Assembly: GCA_032719365.1 (NCBI GenBank)
Contig: CM064862.1
Coordinates: 86,602,503-86,666,502 of the forward strand
DNA: 64,000 nucleotides
Source: Prinsepia uniflora
Lineage: Eukaryota > Streptophyta > Magnoliopsida > Rosales > Rosaceae
Direction of reading: 5' to 3'
The position numbers were made by a program, and so were the translations under genes. Each line of letters starts with the position of its first letter. Positions within the stretch are counted from its first letter, which is position 1. Below, piece after piece: positions 24,701-36,383 of the stretch. The notes under the pieces are model-generated. The model had not been told where the DNA came from and did no database searches. It saw nothing but the letters and a program-made list of their open reading frames with translations.

Positions 24701-25394
24701 TTCATTCTTTGTGTCGGATTTACAAATGTGAGGGACTTAACTCAAACATTACATAACCAAACCTTATTACCTTGATCGAGACTCAACTTTTTTTTTTTGA
24801 TTTTTTTTTTGATTTTTTTTTTGATTTTTTTTTATATCAAGGTAATAACATGTGTCAACAATACAACAAAGTTTGAGTCGGTAAATCCAAATAATTCACA
24901 TAAAAGTCTTTTCAACATCATTATTTTCTCCTTACACAATCTTTATATCTTCAACCGAGTTCTTGGAATAAGGGTAAAGGATGTCTATACTAAGCTCAAG
25001 TGTTTAGATAATCATGGTGATGAAAGAAAGGCTTAATGTGGGCTCGAAAGGGTTAAAACTAAGGGGGTCGCAACTTGTGCGCACAAAATAGGGAACATGG
25101 ATGTTTGAATTTGTGGTGTTAACCCTAATGCCTTAATCATATCCAAAATCAGAGAGTTTATTGACTCAAAAGCTTTGAAAATCACATAAAATAAGTTCTA
25201 GTACTCTAGAGTTCATTAAAAGCTATGGCAAGCATTTATGAGGCATATGTATATCAATTTAAACAAAGAACTTATGAATCACTCATCAAATATGTATATA
25301 AAGTTCTAAAGCTCACATAAGGTTCATATGATTCATACTTATCTTATCATGCTTGTTTATATGCCAATTTACATGCATTATCTTCAAATTATAA
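21728..25394. repeat. Three tandem units of about 1.22 kb
   Basis: The anchor CACTTAAAACATTTAAGC occurs at 21728, 22942 and 24162, and the block after the third unit restarts with CACTTAATC at 25395. This gives units of 1,214, 1,220 and 1,233 bp that are near-identical by eye; much of the length variation is in a poly-T tract. Each unit has TTATTACCTTGAT and its exact complement ATCAAGGTAATAA flanking that tract (22324-22336 and 22383-22395 in the first). The tail at 29895-31068 holds one incomplete unit. Confidence 0.95.
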
Positions 25395-25856
25395 CACTTA
25401 ATCACAAAATATTAACAAACAAATTCAAGTTGTAGTGATTATCTTTATTGCCATAACATATTCCTTTCTGTTCATTTATGTCATTGACAAGTTAAATGGC
25501 AAGTTAAGACTCATAAAAACACTAAGTTAAAACAAAAAGATTCAAAAAAACAATAATTTTTTTTTCTTTTTTTTCTTTTTTAATTTTTTTTAAACAACGA
25601 AAATTATAAACCATTCCCCCACACTTAAATTCTACATTGTCCTCAATGTAGGAAAATACGAAGTAATTAAACATAGAATCAAAGTAAGGAAGATGATTTA
25701 CGAAAATAATAGGAAAACATTAAATAATCAAAATAAAAGAGAGTGAAGGGTAGAAGGATAGCAAATCTGTATTGATGACTCCTTCACATCTCGGGAACAC
25801 ATTGGGTTGCCTCCCAACAAGCGCTTGAAGTTTAACGTCCATCCAGCCTAGACAGA

Positions 25857-26105
25857 GATGCAAGTTAGTTAGTCAGAGATGTACGTTAGTCAAGAATGCA
25901 AGTTAGATATGCAAATTGAAGTTAAAGATGCAATTTGAGTTAAAGATATAAATTAGAGGAAGAGTGCAATGCAAGTTAAACTAAATATGCAAGTTAAGTG
26001 AAAATGCAAGTTAAATGAAAGATGAAATGCAAGTTAGAATGAAAGATGAAATGCAAGTTAGAATGAAAGATGCAAGTTAGTTAAACTAAAGATGCAAGTT
26101 AACTT
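25857..26105. repeat. GATGCAAGTTAG-type degenerate minisatellite
   Basis: The word ATGCAAGTTA recurs about ten times at irregular 12-24-bp spacing between a proline-free, AT-rich background. It lies in the non-coding internal region and has no coding sense on either strand. Confidence 0.75.
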
Positions 26106-27186
26106 TGTCATGACAAATAATGTAAATTAAGATATAAACAATATTTATATGTCGAGGGAAGTCAAAGATATATATGGTTCACATAGCCTCAAAGTTTAAA
26201 TGGAGACTTATACGTCCGTGCGGCCCAAGTAAATATCTTGGATTAATTCAACTGTTTGGGCAAGTTCAAAGGTGACCAGGATAGAAAGAATACACATAAG
26301 AGGCGGGGCTAATTTCTTAGACCGAAAACCCGTTATGAGTACCGTCTCTTGTCCTAGACATCACCCTCGAAAATTTCTTACTCCAGAGGAATTAAGATGA
26401 CTCAAGTGTTAACAATCACCGTGGGTGAGAGTTAACAAAAGAGTCTTCGCCGATAAAGATCAAAATCTAAATTTCGAAACACAAGTGATCTACATATAGC
26501 CGAGACTAATGCATGAACGCAAGAACTATTTACAAGTATGTTTTTTATGCACAATTTACAAATATAACATGACAATTTACGTATGAACAATTTATACAAG
26601 TATGAACAATTTATTTACAAGTATGGTTTTATTCACAAGTAATGATATTTACAAAAAAATTTCTCATTAACAAACTAACATAAGTATAAGATTTATTTAA
26701 CAATTTAGATTTACACTAACACAAAGTGAAGATAAATGAATATTTTTACGAATAAATGAAGAAATTTTTTTTTTAATTTTTTATTAATTAATTTTTTTTC
26801 TGAATTTAAAAATTAAATAAATGAAGAAAAAGAAATTTTTTAATTTTTAATTTTTTTTTACGAATTTTATGTTTTTTTTAATTACAAAAAAAATAAAAAT
26901 AAGGAAAAGTGAATATTTACCATAAGCATTTATGAACAATTAAAAAGAATGAACATTATGTACAAGTATGAACAAGAATAATATAACAAGTAAGAGAATT
27001 ATAAACAAATATAAATGAAAATCTATTATGAACAAGTATGCATGTATACTATGAAATATAAAAGTTATGAACAATTTATGAACAAGTATAAAAGGTAACA
27101 AGTAACATATATACAACATTTATTTACAAGTATGAATTAACACTAACATAAAGCTAAGATAAGATTTTTTTTATTTCAAATTTCAA
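26106..27186. other. AT-rich internal segment without genes
   Basis: The first part (to about 26500) is of moderate composition with no readable product. From about 26520 onward, words such as AACAAGTATGAACAATTTA recur, and A/T homopolymers are common. I see no gene, RNA gene or terminal repeat. Confidence 0.5.
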
Positions 27187-27375
27187 AAAGTTAATGGAAT
27201 AAAAAGTTAATGAAATAAAGTTAATGGAATAAAAAGTTAGTGGAATAAAAAGTTAATGGAATAAAAAGTTAGTGGAATAAAAAGTTAATGGAATAAAAAG
27301 TGAATGGAATAAAAAGTTAGTGGAATAAAAAGTGAATGGAATAAAAAGTTAGTGGAATAAAAAGTTAATGGAATA
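27187..27375. repeat. 16-bp minisatellite TTAATGGAATAAAAAG
   Basis: About eleven copies of a 16-bp unit alternate between GTTAATGGAATAAAAA and GTTAGTGGAATAAAAA. The open frame on the minus strand across it is a repeat by-product. Confidence 0.9.
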
Positions 27376-27821
27376 AATTTAAAGTTAAAGGAATAAAGAA
27401 AAATTTTATGGAATAAAATTAAAGTTAATGGATTAAAGAAAAAGTTAGAAAGTGTAAAGAAAAAAAAAATTAAAAGTAAGGAAAAATGAATATGTACAAT
27501 ATGCATTTATGACAAGTACAAATTAAATTAAATTATAAACAAGTATGATACAATTTTAAATTTACATAAACAATTTGAATATGAACAAATATATATATAA
27601 AAAAAATTATGAACATTTATGAACAAGTATATATTAGAGATTATGAATAAGTAAAGTATGATCATTATAAAATAATAAGAACAAAAATAAGATGGATAAA
27701 TAAAATATAAACAAGTAAGTAAAGGTTATAAACAAATATAATATTAACAAAAGTAAAATTTATAAACAAGTATAATATGCACAATTTATATACATACACT
27801 AACAAATTAAAATGATTTTCA

Positions 27822-27845
27822 ATTTCCCCGGCAACGGCGCCAAAA
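27822..27845 (-). other. Primer-binding site, tRNA-Asp type
   Basis: On the minus strand, TGGCGCCGTTGCCGGGGA lies just inside the LTR terminus. This is the primer site characteristic of many Tat/Athila/Ogre-like plant gypsy elements, complementary to the 3' end of tRNA-Asp. It fixes the element's orientation as minus and identifies the 27848-29767 LTR as its 5' LTR. Confidence 0.92.
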
Positions 27846-27847
27846 AT

Positions 27848-29767
27848 TGACTACGCCCAAACTACGCATTAAATTAAACACGTAATTTGAGTATTGTGCA
27901 ATTTAAACCCTTTTTGTGTAGATGTAGTATTGGTAAATAGGGATCGTTCTTAACCGGGGAAATTAGGGAACATTAATAATGTGTTAGTGGGAAAGAGTAA
28001 TGAATAAATGAATAATGAATAAATTAATGAATTAAATAATTAAATAATAAAAGAATTAACAAATTAAAGAATTAATGAATTAAAGAATAAAAGAATAAAA
28101 GAATTAATTAATCAAAGAATAATAAACTAAAAGTATTAAAGAATAAAAGAATAAAGAGATGAAAGAATCAAAGAATAATAAACTAAAAGTAGAAAAGAAG
28201 AATAAAAGAATAAAAGAATAAAAGAATAAAGAATAAAGAATAAAAAGGATAAAAGAATAAAATATAAAAGAATAAAGAATAAAAAAAATAAAAGAATAAA
28301 AGAATAAAATAATAAAATAATAAAAGAATAAAAGAATAAAGAATAAAGAATTGAAAATGGGGGTTTTGAAAAGAGTTGTAAATATAAAATAAAGAAAACA
28401 AGTAAAGATAATTAAATACTTAATTTTACTTCTACTTTAACCTTTGTACTAGTGAACTTTCTTTAAATACATATTTTTACCAACACTCTAACATCATGCT
28501 CATATTGAACCAATCACGAAATCATACCTTAATCATCTCAAATACATGCATACATTTTTCATATTATAAATGCACCGAACAGCGGATTATTACTTACAAT
28601 ATGATCCACCTTAAGTAAGTGATTTAATGCGCCGAACAACGATCAAACATTAAATCTCTTCAACTCTATTCTAAATGCCCCGAACAGCGGATCAACATTT
28701 AGTTTCGAATTGAAGTTTAAGTACTAAAACATATGAAGTAAAAGAAACTCAAAAAGTAAAACACATGAAGATTGCATTCTTATTTACAAATGTTAGAAAG
28801 AAAATACCAACACATATATTGAATTATAAGTAAAACCAATAACAATAACAAGAATTTAAGTAGTATGGATTTTCACAAGAATCACCGAACAGCGGCAGGA
28901 AACTTGTGAAGATGGAAGAAGAAATACGAGGAATTCGATCTTAAAACTCTTGAATTGCCTTAGAATTACTTGGCCTAGGTATTTCTTAAGGAAAGCATAA
29001 AAATGTGTTTAAGAGATCTCAAAGAAATATCACAAGAACAAAGTAAAGAAGAAATGAAATTAAGAAAAATAAAAATAACATAAATTAAGAATAAGAATTA
29101 AAAGGAAACTAATTAATAAGAAAATCTACAAGAAGTTAAAATGGTCCCCAAAAATGTCTCTCAAAAGAGAGAAACAAAAGAACTAAAAGAAGAAAACTAA
29201 AAACTAAGCAAAATGGAAGAAATGGAGTTAATGGGGGGCTCTCCAAATACATGAAATGACCTCCCTATTTATAGAGGGAGTGCCACAATTGTTTAATTAA
29301 AAGTACAAAATTAAAATATAAAAATAGCAATAAAATAGTACATCAAGAAGTGATAGAAATGATGAGATTGGGTGGGAAAAGATGCTGATTTTGGGGCAAA
29401 TATGCTGATTTTGGGGAAAAGTGGCTGATTTTAGGGAAAAGTTGCTGATTTTGGGGCAAATATGCTGATTTTGGGGACTATTGGGGGGCTGCTAGATTTT
29501 TGGCTTGGGCTGCTAGATTTCAGCAGCTTCCCACCGAATTTTCTTGCGATTTTCGGTGGTTTCTCATATTTCGTCCATAATTTTTTCGTTATAATTCCGA
29601 TCGGGACGATTCTTTCACCAAAATGCTCCAAATTCCAAGCTTCATTTATTTCTACAAAAATATCACAAAATAAATTAATTTGTCTAATTATTTATTATTT
29701 TAATATTAAAAGTCAAGTATAAAGGGTATAAAATAATATAAAATAACGCTTATTTGAGGACCTATCA
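27848..29767 (-). mobile_element. 5' LTR of the tRNA-Asp-primed element
   Basis: It is a near-identical copy of 19675-21600, with only scattered substitutions and small repeat-length changes visible. That similarity argues for recent insertion. On its outer side it is followed not by flanking DNA but by the same internal-tail sequence that borders the other LTR. Confidence 0.9.
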
Positions 29768-31068
29768 AATACCCCCACACTTAAACTTTGCTAGTCCCTA
29801 GCAAATACTAAAATTAAACTACGAATTCAAAACAAGTAACCCTTAACCATTTGTCTCAATATTTCATAATTATAATCATGACATAAAAGATTTTCACTTA
29901 AAACATTTAAGCATATGGAATTCGAGAGTTAATACATGGTAACAAAATGTTTCAACAAGTAAGATAATGAGTAAATATGGTGAAATGGATCTCTGCATGA
30001 ATAAGACAAGCATGAATCAACTCACAAGGATATGCACTCATAAATTCACTCAATTTTGTAAGGGTTTGTGTTTGCACTCAAAATATGTGAGAAAAATGCT
30101 CACATAATAGAATTGAAGTACTTTTGCAAAATCTCAAACAAACACCTCAAGATAAAAACAACACATACTTGCGCAAATGAACCAAAACCATAAGCTTACT
30201 CAAGTGATTAACTCAACTAATCAAAATTTACCATCTTAAGGATCATAAGGTCTTTACGAAGGTTGTAATGGGGCTAAGATTAGAGGCAAGGAAATATAGG
30301 ACAAGTGGTGCTTAATTCGTTCCAAGACTCAATAGACTCCCAAAACGTATCATAGCTTCCCAACCTTAGTGCAATGATGTCAGTAATCCATCCCTTCGAA
30401 CATAGGCCTAATTTCATCTTGTTGGGCCTCAAATTCATTCTTTGTGTCGGATTTACAAATGTGAGGGACTTAACTCAAACATTACATAACCAAACCTTAT
30501 TACTTTGATCGAGACTCAACTTTTTTTTTTTTGATTTTTTTTTGATTTTTTTTATATCAAGGTAATAACATGTGTCAACAATACAACAAAGTTTGAGTCG
30601 GTAAATCCAAATAATTCACATAAAAGTCTTTTCAACATCATTATTTTCTCCTTACACAATCTTTATATCTTCAACCGAGTTCTTGGAATAAGGGTAAATG
30701 ATGTCTATACTAAGCTCAAGTGTTTAGATAATCATGGTGATGAAAGAAAGGCTTAATGTGGGCTCGAAAGGGTTAAAACTAAGGGGGTCGCAACTTGTGC
30801 GCACAAAATAGGGAACATGGATGTTTGAATTTGTGGTGTTAACCCTAATGCCTTAATCATATCCAAAATCAGAGAGTTTATTGACTCAAAAGCTTTGAAA
30901 ATCACATAAAATAAGTTCTAGTACTCTAGAGTTCATTAAAAGCTATGGCAATCAGTTATGAGGCATATGTATATCAATTTAAACAAAGAACTTATGAATC
31001 ACTCATCAAAGATGTATATAAAGTTCTAAAGCTCACATAAGGTTCATATGATTCATACTTATCTTATC
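29768..31068 (-). mobile_element. Truncated internal tail of a second, tandem element copy
   Basis: The sequence repeats 21601 onward, including ACCCCCACACTTAAACTTTGC and the anchor CACTTAAAACATTTAAG at 29895. It breaks at 31068 inside the first 1.2-kb unit, right after CTTATCTTATCA. Its presence outside the 5' LTR means that two elements once shared this LTR. Confidence 0.88.
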
Positions 31069-31101
31069 AGGAGGATGGAGTTCATTAAATATAATATAAA
31101 G
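31069..31101. other. Breakpoint filler
   Basis: About 33 bp (GGAGGATGGAGTTC and following AT-rich bases) match neither the retroelement tail on the left nor the LTR on the right. Such filler is typical of repair by end joining after a deletion. The first 235 bp or so of the next LTR are missing here. Confidence 0.6.
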
Positions 31102-33124
31102 TTCTAGAATCGGGACAAGTGAATTGAATGGATTGGTCAAAGTTGGACTCTTGAACCAATCAGATGAGTGAGAAATGGCACTCATCTAACTGGCCCAAAA
31201 GCCCAAATAATTGGGTGCATGAATCTCCTTATTCTCTCGTTGTCGTGAAACCCTTATGCATACAACCAAGCCATTCCTCCTTCGCCGTTGATTTTCTCTC
31301 AGCCCAGATCGATCCTTCATCTTCACTGAACATCATTTTCATCATCACCATTCTTGCTGTCGTCAACCCCATCCGCCTGCAGCCACCAACAATCATCTCG
31401 ACCACCCAAAACCATGACGGGCCAACGAACACCGGGACATCGATCGTGCAACCCACCCCATTTACCTTAAGTCTGGAGCTTAACGGTGAACACAGAGACA
31501 CCAGGACGACTGACGAAGGCCCCTGAGATCAGTTCGAGAAGGGAGGACTACGGGACACGGCAGAGGAAGAAGCTGAAATTCTGGGCAGAGTTCTTCGAGC
31601 CAGAGGTAACGATTTCGACCTTCCTTTGAGTTTTGAGGTTTACAGACCTCTAGAGTAGGTTTAGAAAAGTTATTAGGATCAAACTGAGTTGAAAATGGTG
31701 ACCGGGAATGAGTTTTCTGAGGGGGACATGGCCGTGGGTCACCGTGGCTCCGCCTCTGGTTTTTCGGTAGAATCCAACCGAGCAGCACCGTAGGACTTAG
31801 GTACAGGTCAACCGAACCGTGGCCCGGGTCTTCGGTAGGCGTCCACCAATAATGACGTCATCATTCTGACACTGTTCTGACAGCATGATGACGTCATCTT
31901 GTCAGAGATGTCAGAGCAGGGACAAATCAGGGACTGACACGTGTCGTCTGACACATGTCAGAGGATGACGTCATGCTGACGTCATCATTACTGTAGCACT
32001 GTTGACCGCGCATTGACTAGGCGGTAGTTTCGACGATACGATTTTTAAGGTTTCGACGATACGAATCCAATAGCGGTAGTTTCGTGTCGACCAGAGATCG
32101 TTAGGTTGGTCAAATTGAGGAAATTAGCCTCGGGAAGCATGTTCGAAGTGCGTTTCGGGGCCGGTTTCATTCTAAGTTTGGATGCTAGACCTAGTAGGGT
32201 CAATTAGTGACCCTTACATATGTTTGGGCAGGTTCGGACGTTGTTATTAGCTTCAGGACAGGTGTAAATGGTTCGTTAGTGCAGTAAGGACTAGCTGTGA
32301 GTGGACCGTTGCTTTTATAACTGAATACATGCATAAATGTTTTACTTGTTTTCCAAATTGTTTTATGCTAAATGTTTTATGATGTTGGGATTTGAGAATT
32401 TGATTACGGATTTCAAGAAATGCACAGATATCGGGCCTGAGACCCATTTGACAAGCGTTGACTCGGATTTTAGAGAGAGTCAACAGTATTTCGAAATGAA
32501 TTGTGAACTAATGATAGTATTGATGATTTGATACTTTTGACCTAAAGATTTTGTTTATAAAGACTTTTGGGTAAAGGTTTGACATGATTTGAAAAGATGG
32601 TTTTGCAAACGTTTTCATACGTATATGTATATACCCTTCCAGCTTACGGATTGGTCTCTTCCAGACGTCGACCTGGAGGGTCACGATCTACTGACCATAA
32701 TGGGTGTCCCCATAGGGACCCCGTTCCAGGAGTTGGAGATTGTAATGGTCCCAGACCAGATTCCGGAGAGTTACTTGAACTAGATCCGGGAGAGAGCTCG
32801 GACTAGGTTCAGAGATAGAGCCTCCTAGACGGACAATTCCCGGGAGTAGACTCGGAGTGAGACCCCGAGTGGTGTGCATGCCTTTTAGATATGAATCATG
32901 ACCATTTTCAGGGATTTTTTCCCCAGGGGCTGTGTGCCCCGAGTTGGCGTCGAACTTGCTTTCGATGCCGAGGAAGGGATTGTGGATACATGGTTACTTT
33001 GGAATTGATGTTATACGTGCCCAGATGTATTTTTGTATAGATATATGTATATGTATAGAAATGTTACATGTTTTTACTAATAGATCGTATTTCTATGTTT
33101 TCTACTGAATGCATGTATGTTTAT
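31102..33124 (+). mobile_element. 5' LTR of the chromovirus, both ends deleted
   Basis: From TTCTAGAATCGGGACAAGTG onward it parallels the 3' LTR from about 36622. It includes the palindrome near 31162-31187, the splice-donor-like GCCAGAG-GTAACG near 31605, TGACGTCA words at 31850-32000 and the hairpin region near 32650-32950. At GCATGTATGTTTA (about 33124) it stops matching and pol sequence follows. The end of the LTR, the primer site, all of gag and the first part of protease are therefore gone. Confidence 0.85.
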
Positions 33125-33423
33125 ATAGTGTATATAGTTAACCAGATGATAAGGAACTGCCCAGTTAGGTAGGGGATTTTGAATTGATGGCAGTTTTAAT
33201 AGTGTTAGACTTACATGATTTTGATGTGATCCTTGGTATGGATTGGTTGTCCGAGCATGGAGCGCTGATGAACTGTAGTAAAAAGGGAGTGTTAATCCAG
33301 AGTCTGGGTGTACCTGACTTGACCTTCCAAGGAGACATCGCAGGTTCTTCACCAAGAATTGTTTCGGCCCTCACGACATGACAGTTACTGAAGAAAGGTT
33401 GTCAAGGGTATCTAGCTCATGTA
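33125..33423 (+). pseudogene. Protease C-terminal remnant
   Basis: The frame reads DFDVILGMDWLSEHGA, the conserved C-terminal block of plant gypsy aspartic proteases (RVP_2 type). The catalytic D-S/T-G part lies upstream and is deleted. A TGA at 33379-33381 interrupts the frame before the linker to RT. It is continuous in frame with the RT that follows. Confidence 0.85.
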
Positions 33424-34245
33424 GTGGACATGAGTATTGCAACACCCAGAATGGAAGATATACCAGTGGTGCGGGACTTCCTAGATGTGTTTCTAGAAGA
33501 CTTACCAGGACTGCCCCCACCCCGAGAGATTGAGTTTATGATAGAGCTACTTCCAGGGACTAGACCGATTGCACAAGCACCCTATCATATGGCACCAGCA
33601 GAATTGAGGGAACTAAGAGAACAACTACATGAGTTACTCAAGTTGGGTTTCATCCGGCCTAGTGTATCTCCATGGGGAGCACCGGTCCTATTCATGTGAA
33701 AAAAGAAGGGTAGTCTCAGACTATGCGTGGATTACCGACAACTAAACAAGGTGACAGTGAGGAATAAATATCCCTTACCTCGAATAGACAACCTATTCGA
33801 CCAATTAAAGGGAGCAAGGTATTTTTCAAAGATCGACTTGAGGTCTGGGTATCATCATTTACGGATCGCCGAGGGAGATGTTCCGAAGATAGCTTTTCGG
33901 ACCAGGTATGGGCATTTTGAGTTTTTAGTGATGCCCTTCGGTTTGACCAATGCACCTGCAGCCTTTATGGATTTGATGAACCGAGTGTTCAAGTCCTATT
34001 TAGATAGGTTTGTAATTGTGTTTATTGAAGATATTCTGGCATATTCAAAAGGTGCAAGGGCACATGAGAAACACCTAAGGTTGGTGTTGGCAAGGTTGAG
34101 GAAGGCTCAGTTGTTCGCTAAGTTCAGCAAGTGTCAATTTTGGTTGAACAGTGTTGGCTTTTTAGGCCATGTGATTTCAGTGGAGGGGATCAGTGTGGAC
34201 CCCTAAAAGACAGAGGCAATCACAAATTGGGAACAACCTAAGACT
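33424..34245 (+). pseudogene. Reverse transcriptase domain, broken
   Basis: Ty3/gypsy RT blocks appear in order: YHMAPAELRELREQL, LGFIRPSVSPWGAPVLF, LCVDYRQLNKVTVRNKYPLP, SKIDLRSGYHHLRI and MPFGLTNAPAAFMDLMN. The catalytic box normally read as Y/F-x-D-D is FIED at 34021-34032, so the first of the paired aspartates is glutamate. TGA at 33697-33699 and TAA at 34204-34206 stop the frame. The enzyme cannot be made intact. Confidence 0.95.
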
Positions 34246-35052
34246 GTGACTAAGGTTCGGAGCTTCCTGGGGTTGGCAGGGTATTACACACGTTTTGTGG
34301 AAGGCTTCTCTACTATTGTAGCACCTTTAACCCACCTAACGAGAAAAGGGGTTAACTTCGTTTGGACCGAGCTTTGCGAAAATAGCTTTCAGGAACTGAA
34401 GGAAAGGTTTACCACTGCTCCTGTTTTGGCTTTACCTAGTGATGGCGGAGAGTTTGTGGTTGATAGTGATGCATCCCTACAGGGTCTGGGATGTGTGTTG
34501 ATGCAGCACGGGAGAGTTATAGCTTATGCCTCCCGACAGTTGAAGCCACACGAGGTGAACTATCCGACTCATGACTTGGAACTAGCAGCAGTGGTGTACG
34601 CTCTGAAGATTTGGAGGCACTACCTTTACGGGGAGACGTGTAAGATTTATACTGATCACCAGAGTTTAAAGTATATTTTCACTCAGAAGGAGTTGAATTT
34701 GCGACAAAGAAGGTGGTTAGAGCTAATTAAAGACTATGACTGTACCATTGAGTATCACCCCGGAAAAGCGAATGTTGTGGCTGATGCCTTGAGTAGGAAG
34801 GCGATTGGTTTTGTTTCCCATCTGCGTATGATCTACTTACCATTACTAGTGGAACTCCGACGGGCCGGAGTTAGTCTTGGTATGGATGATGATGGAGCCC
34901 TTTTAGCGAGCTATCACGTGAGGCCCTTATTGTTGGATTGGATACGCGATGCCCAACTTAGTGACGCAACTCTACATCACATCAGATTGGGAGTCGAAGG
35001 AGGGGAAAGACAAGATTTCTCTATCAGAGACGACGGTGCGGTGTTGAAATAG
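34246..35052 (+). pseudogene. RNase H domain and connection, open segment
   Basis: This 268-codon open segment follows the RT in the same frame. It begins with RSFLGLAGYYTRFV (the RT-RNase H connection). It then shows the RNase H acidic positions: D in VDSDASLQGLGCVLMQ, E in HDLELAAVV, D in IYTDHQSLK, and D in NVVADALSRK. All four catalytic carboxylates are visible, so this is the best preserved part. It ends at TAG 35050-35052, after which the integrase zinc finger starts in the same frame. Confidence 0.95.
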
Positions 35053-35620
35053 GGTCGATTGTGTGTGCCAGAGGATACGGCACTGAGGACTGAGATACTG
35101 GAGGAAGCCCACAGTTCGGCCTATGCCATCCATCCTGGGGGAACCAAAATGTATCGAACACTTCGAGAATATTACTGGTGGGCAGGAATGAAATGAGAAA
35201 TTGCGGACTTCGTAAGTCGATGTTTGATCTGCCAACAGGTGAAAGCTGAAAGACAAAGACCTTATGCAGTCCCTTACAATTTCCGAGTGGAAGTGGGACC
35301 ATATTACCATGGACTTCATGTTTAAGTTACCAACTACCCGAAGTGGATTTGATGGTGTTTCGGTAATCGTGGATTGCCTTACTAAGTTAGCGCACATCCT
35401 ACCCGTGCACGAAATCTTTAAGCCCAACCGACTGGCACAATTGTTTATTGATGAGGTCGTTCGATTGCATGGTACTCCAGAGTCAATTGTGTCAGACCGA
35501 GATATGCGGTTTACCTCGAGATTTTGGCAGAGTTTACAGAGAGCCCTTGGTAGGAGATTGCATTTCAGCACAGCGTTTCACCCTTAAACGGATGGGCAGT
35601 CAGAAAGGACCATCCAGATT
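35053..35620 (+). pseudogene. Integrase zinc finger and catalytic core, frameshifted
   Basis: The HHCC finger is present: the histidines in AHSSAYAIHPG and the cysteines in RCLICQQ (codons near 35221 and 35230). TGA 35194-35196 lies inside it. At about 35255-35265 the reading moves to another frame, where WDHITMDF supplies the first catalytic Asp (35312-35314) and VSDRD the second (35495-35497). TAA at 35585-35587 follows FHP. The third catalytic residue, Glu of QILEDM, is at 35624-35626 in the next open segment. Confidence 0.93.
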
Positions 35621-36349
35621 TTGGAAGACATGATGAGAGCTTGTGTGTTACAGTTCCAGGGCACTTGGGATACCTACTTGCCCTTGATGAAATTTGCTTA
35701 CAACAACAGTTACCAAGCGAGCATTGGGATGGCGCCGTTTGAGGCACTGTATGGGCGACAATGCAGAACACCTTTGTGTTGGACCGAGATTGAGGAGAGG
35801 GCTTTGTTGACACCAGAACTTATGGACGTGACCCAAGAAAAAGTTAAGATCATCAAAGAACGATTGAAGGCAACTCAAGATCGTCAAAAGAGCTACGCAG
35901 ATCGTAGAGTGCGTGACCTTGAATTTGAGGTAGGAGACTGGGTATTTCTGAAATTATCGTCGTGGAAGGGCATTGTTCGTTTTGGAAGACGAGGGAAACT
36001 GAGCCCTCGGTATATCGGACCATTTGAGATAATGGAGAGAGTGGGTAAAGTGCCTTATCGACTAAATTTGCCTCCGGAGTTAGCGCGAGTACATAGTGTC
36101 TTCCACGTGTCAATGCTTCGGAAGTGTGTACGGGAAGAATCACATATCCTGACGGAAAAACCATTGGAGCTCAGGACAGATTTGAGTTTTGAAGAACAAT
36201 CAGTACAGATCCTGGATTGGAAACAGAAAGTTCTAAGGAACAAGTCCATTCCGTTAGTGAAAGTTCTATGGAGGAATTCTATGGTAGAGGAAGCAACTTG
36301 GGAGCCGGAAGCCTTGATGAGAGAGCAACACGCCTACTTGTTTGACTAA
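35621..36349 (+). pseudogene. Integrase C-terminus with chromodomain
   Basis: The segment has the integrase C-terminal GPFEIMERVGKVPYRL and VHSVFHVSMLRK blocks. A chromodomain-like end follows: ILDWKQKVLRNKSIPLVKV, LWRNSMVEEATWEPE, then a terminal LF-type motif. This places the element among chromoviruses, most likely the Tekay/Del lineage. Chromodomains of such integrases are thought to guide insertion to heterochromatin. The open frame ends with TAA at 36347-36349, 34 bp before the 3' LTR. Confidence 0.93.
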
Positions 36350-36356
36350 TTTTGGG

Positions 36357-36383
36357 GACAAAATTTTTGTAAGAGGGGTGGAT
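36357..36383 (+). other. Polypurine tract of the chromovirus
   Basis: GGGGACAAAATTTTTGTAAG followed by AGGGGTGGAT lies directly before the LTR start TGTAACGACC at 36384. This is the usual place and form of the primer for plus-strand DNA synthesis in plant gypsy elements. It ties the GACCCG-family LTRs firmly to this pol. Confidence 0.9.

Larger units (their letters stand above)
21601..27847 (-). mobile_element. Non-coding internal region of the tRNA-Asp-primed element
   Basis: This interval links the two LTRs. On the minus strand it starts with the primer site and ends with a PPT-like AGTTTAAGTGTGGGGG at the 3' LTR. A second PPT-like block (ATTTAAGTGTGGGGG) lies inside at about 25615-25630, next to a small hairpin CTACATTG-TCCT-CAATGTAG. 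The phrase CAAGCGCTTGTTGGGAGGC on the minus strand (near 25825) resembles a conserved 3' non-coding block I associate with Athila/Tat-like elements. No gag or pol frame exists, so this is a large non-autonomous derivative. Confidence 0.8.
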
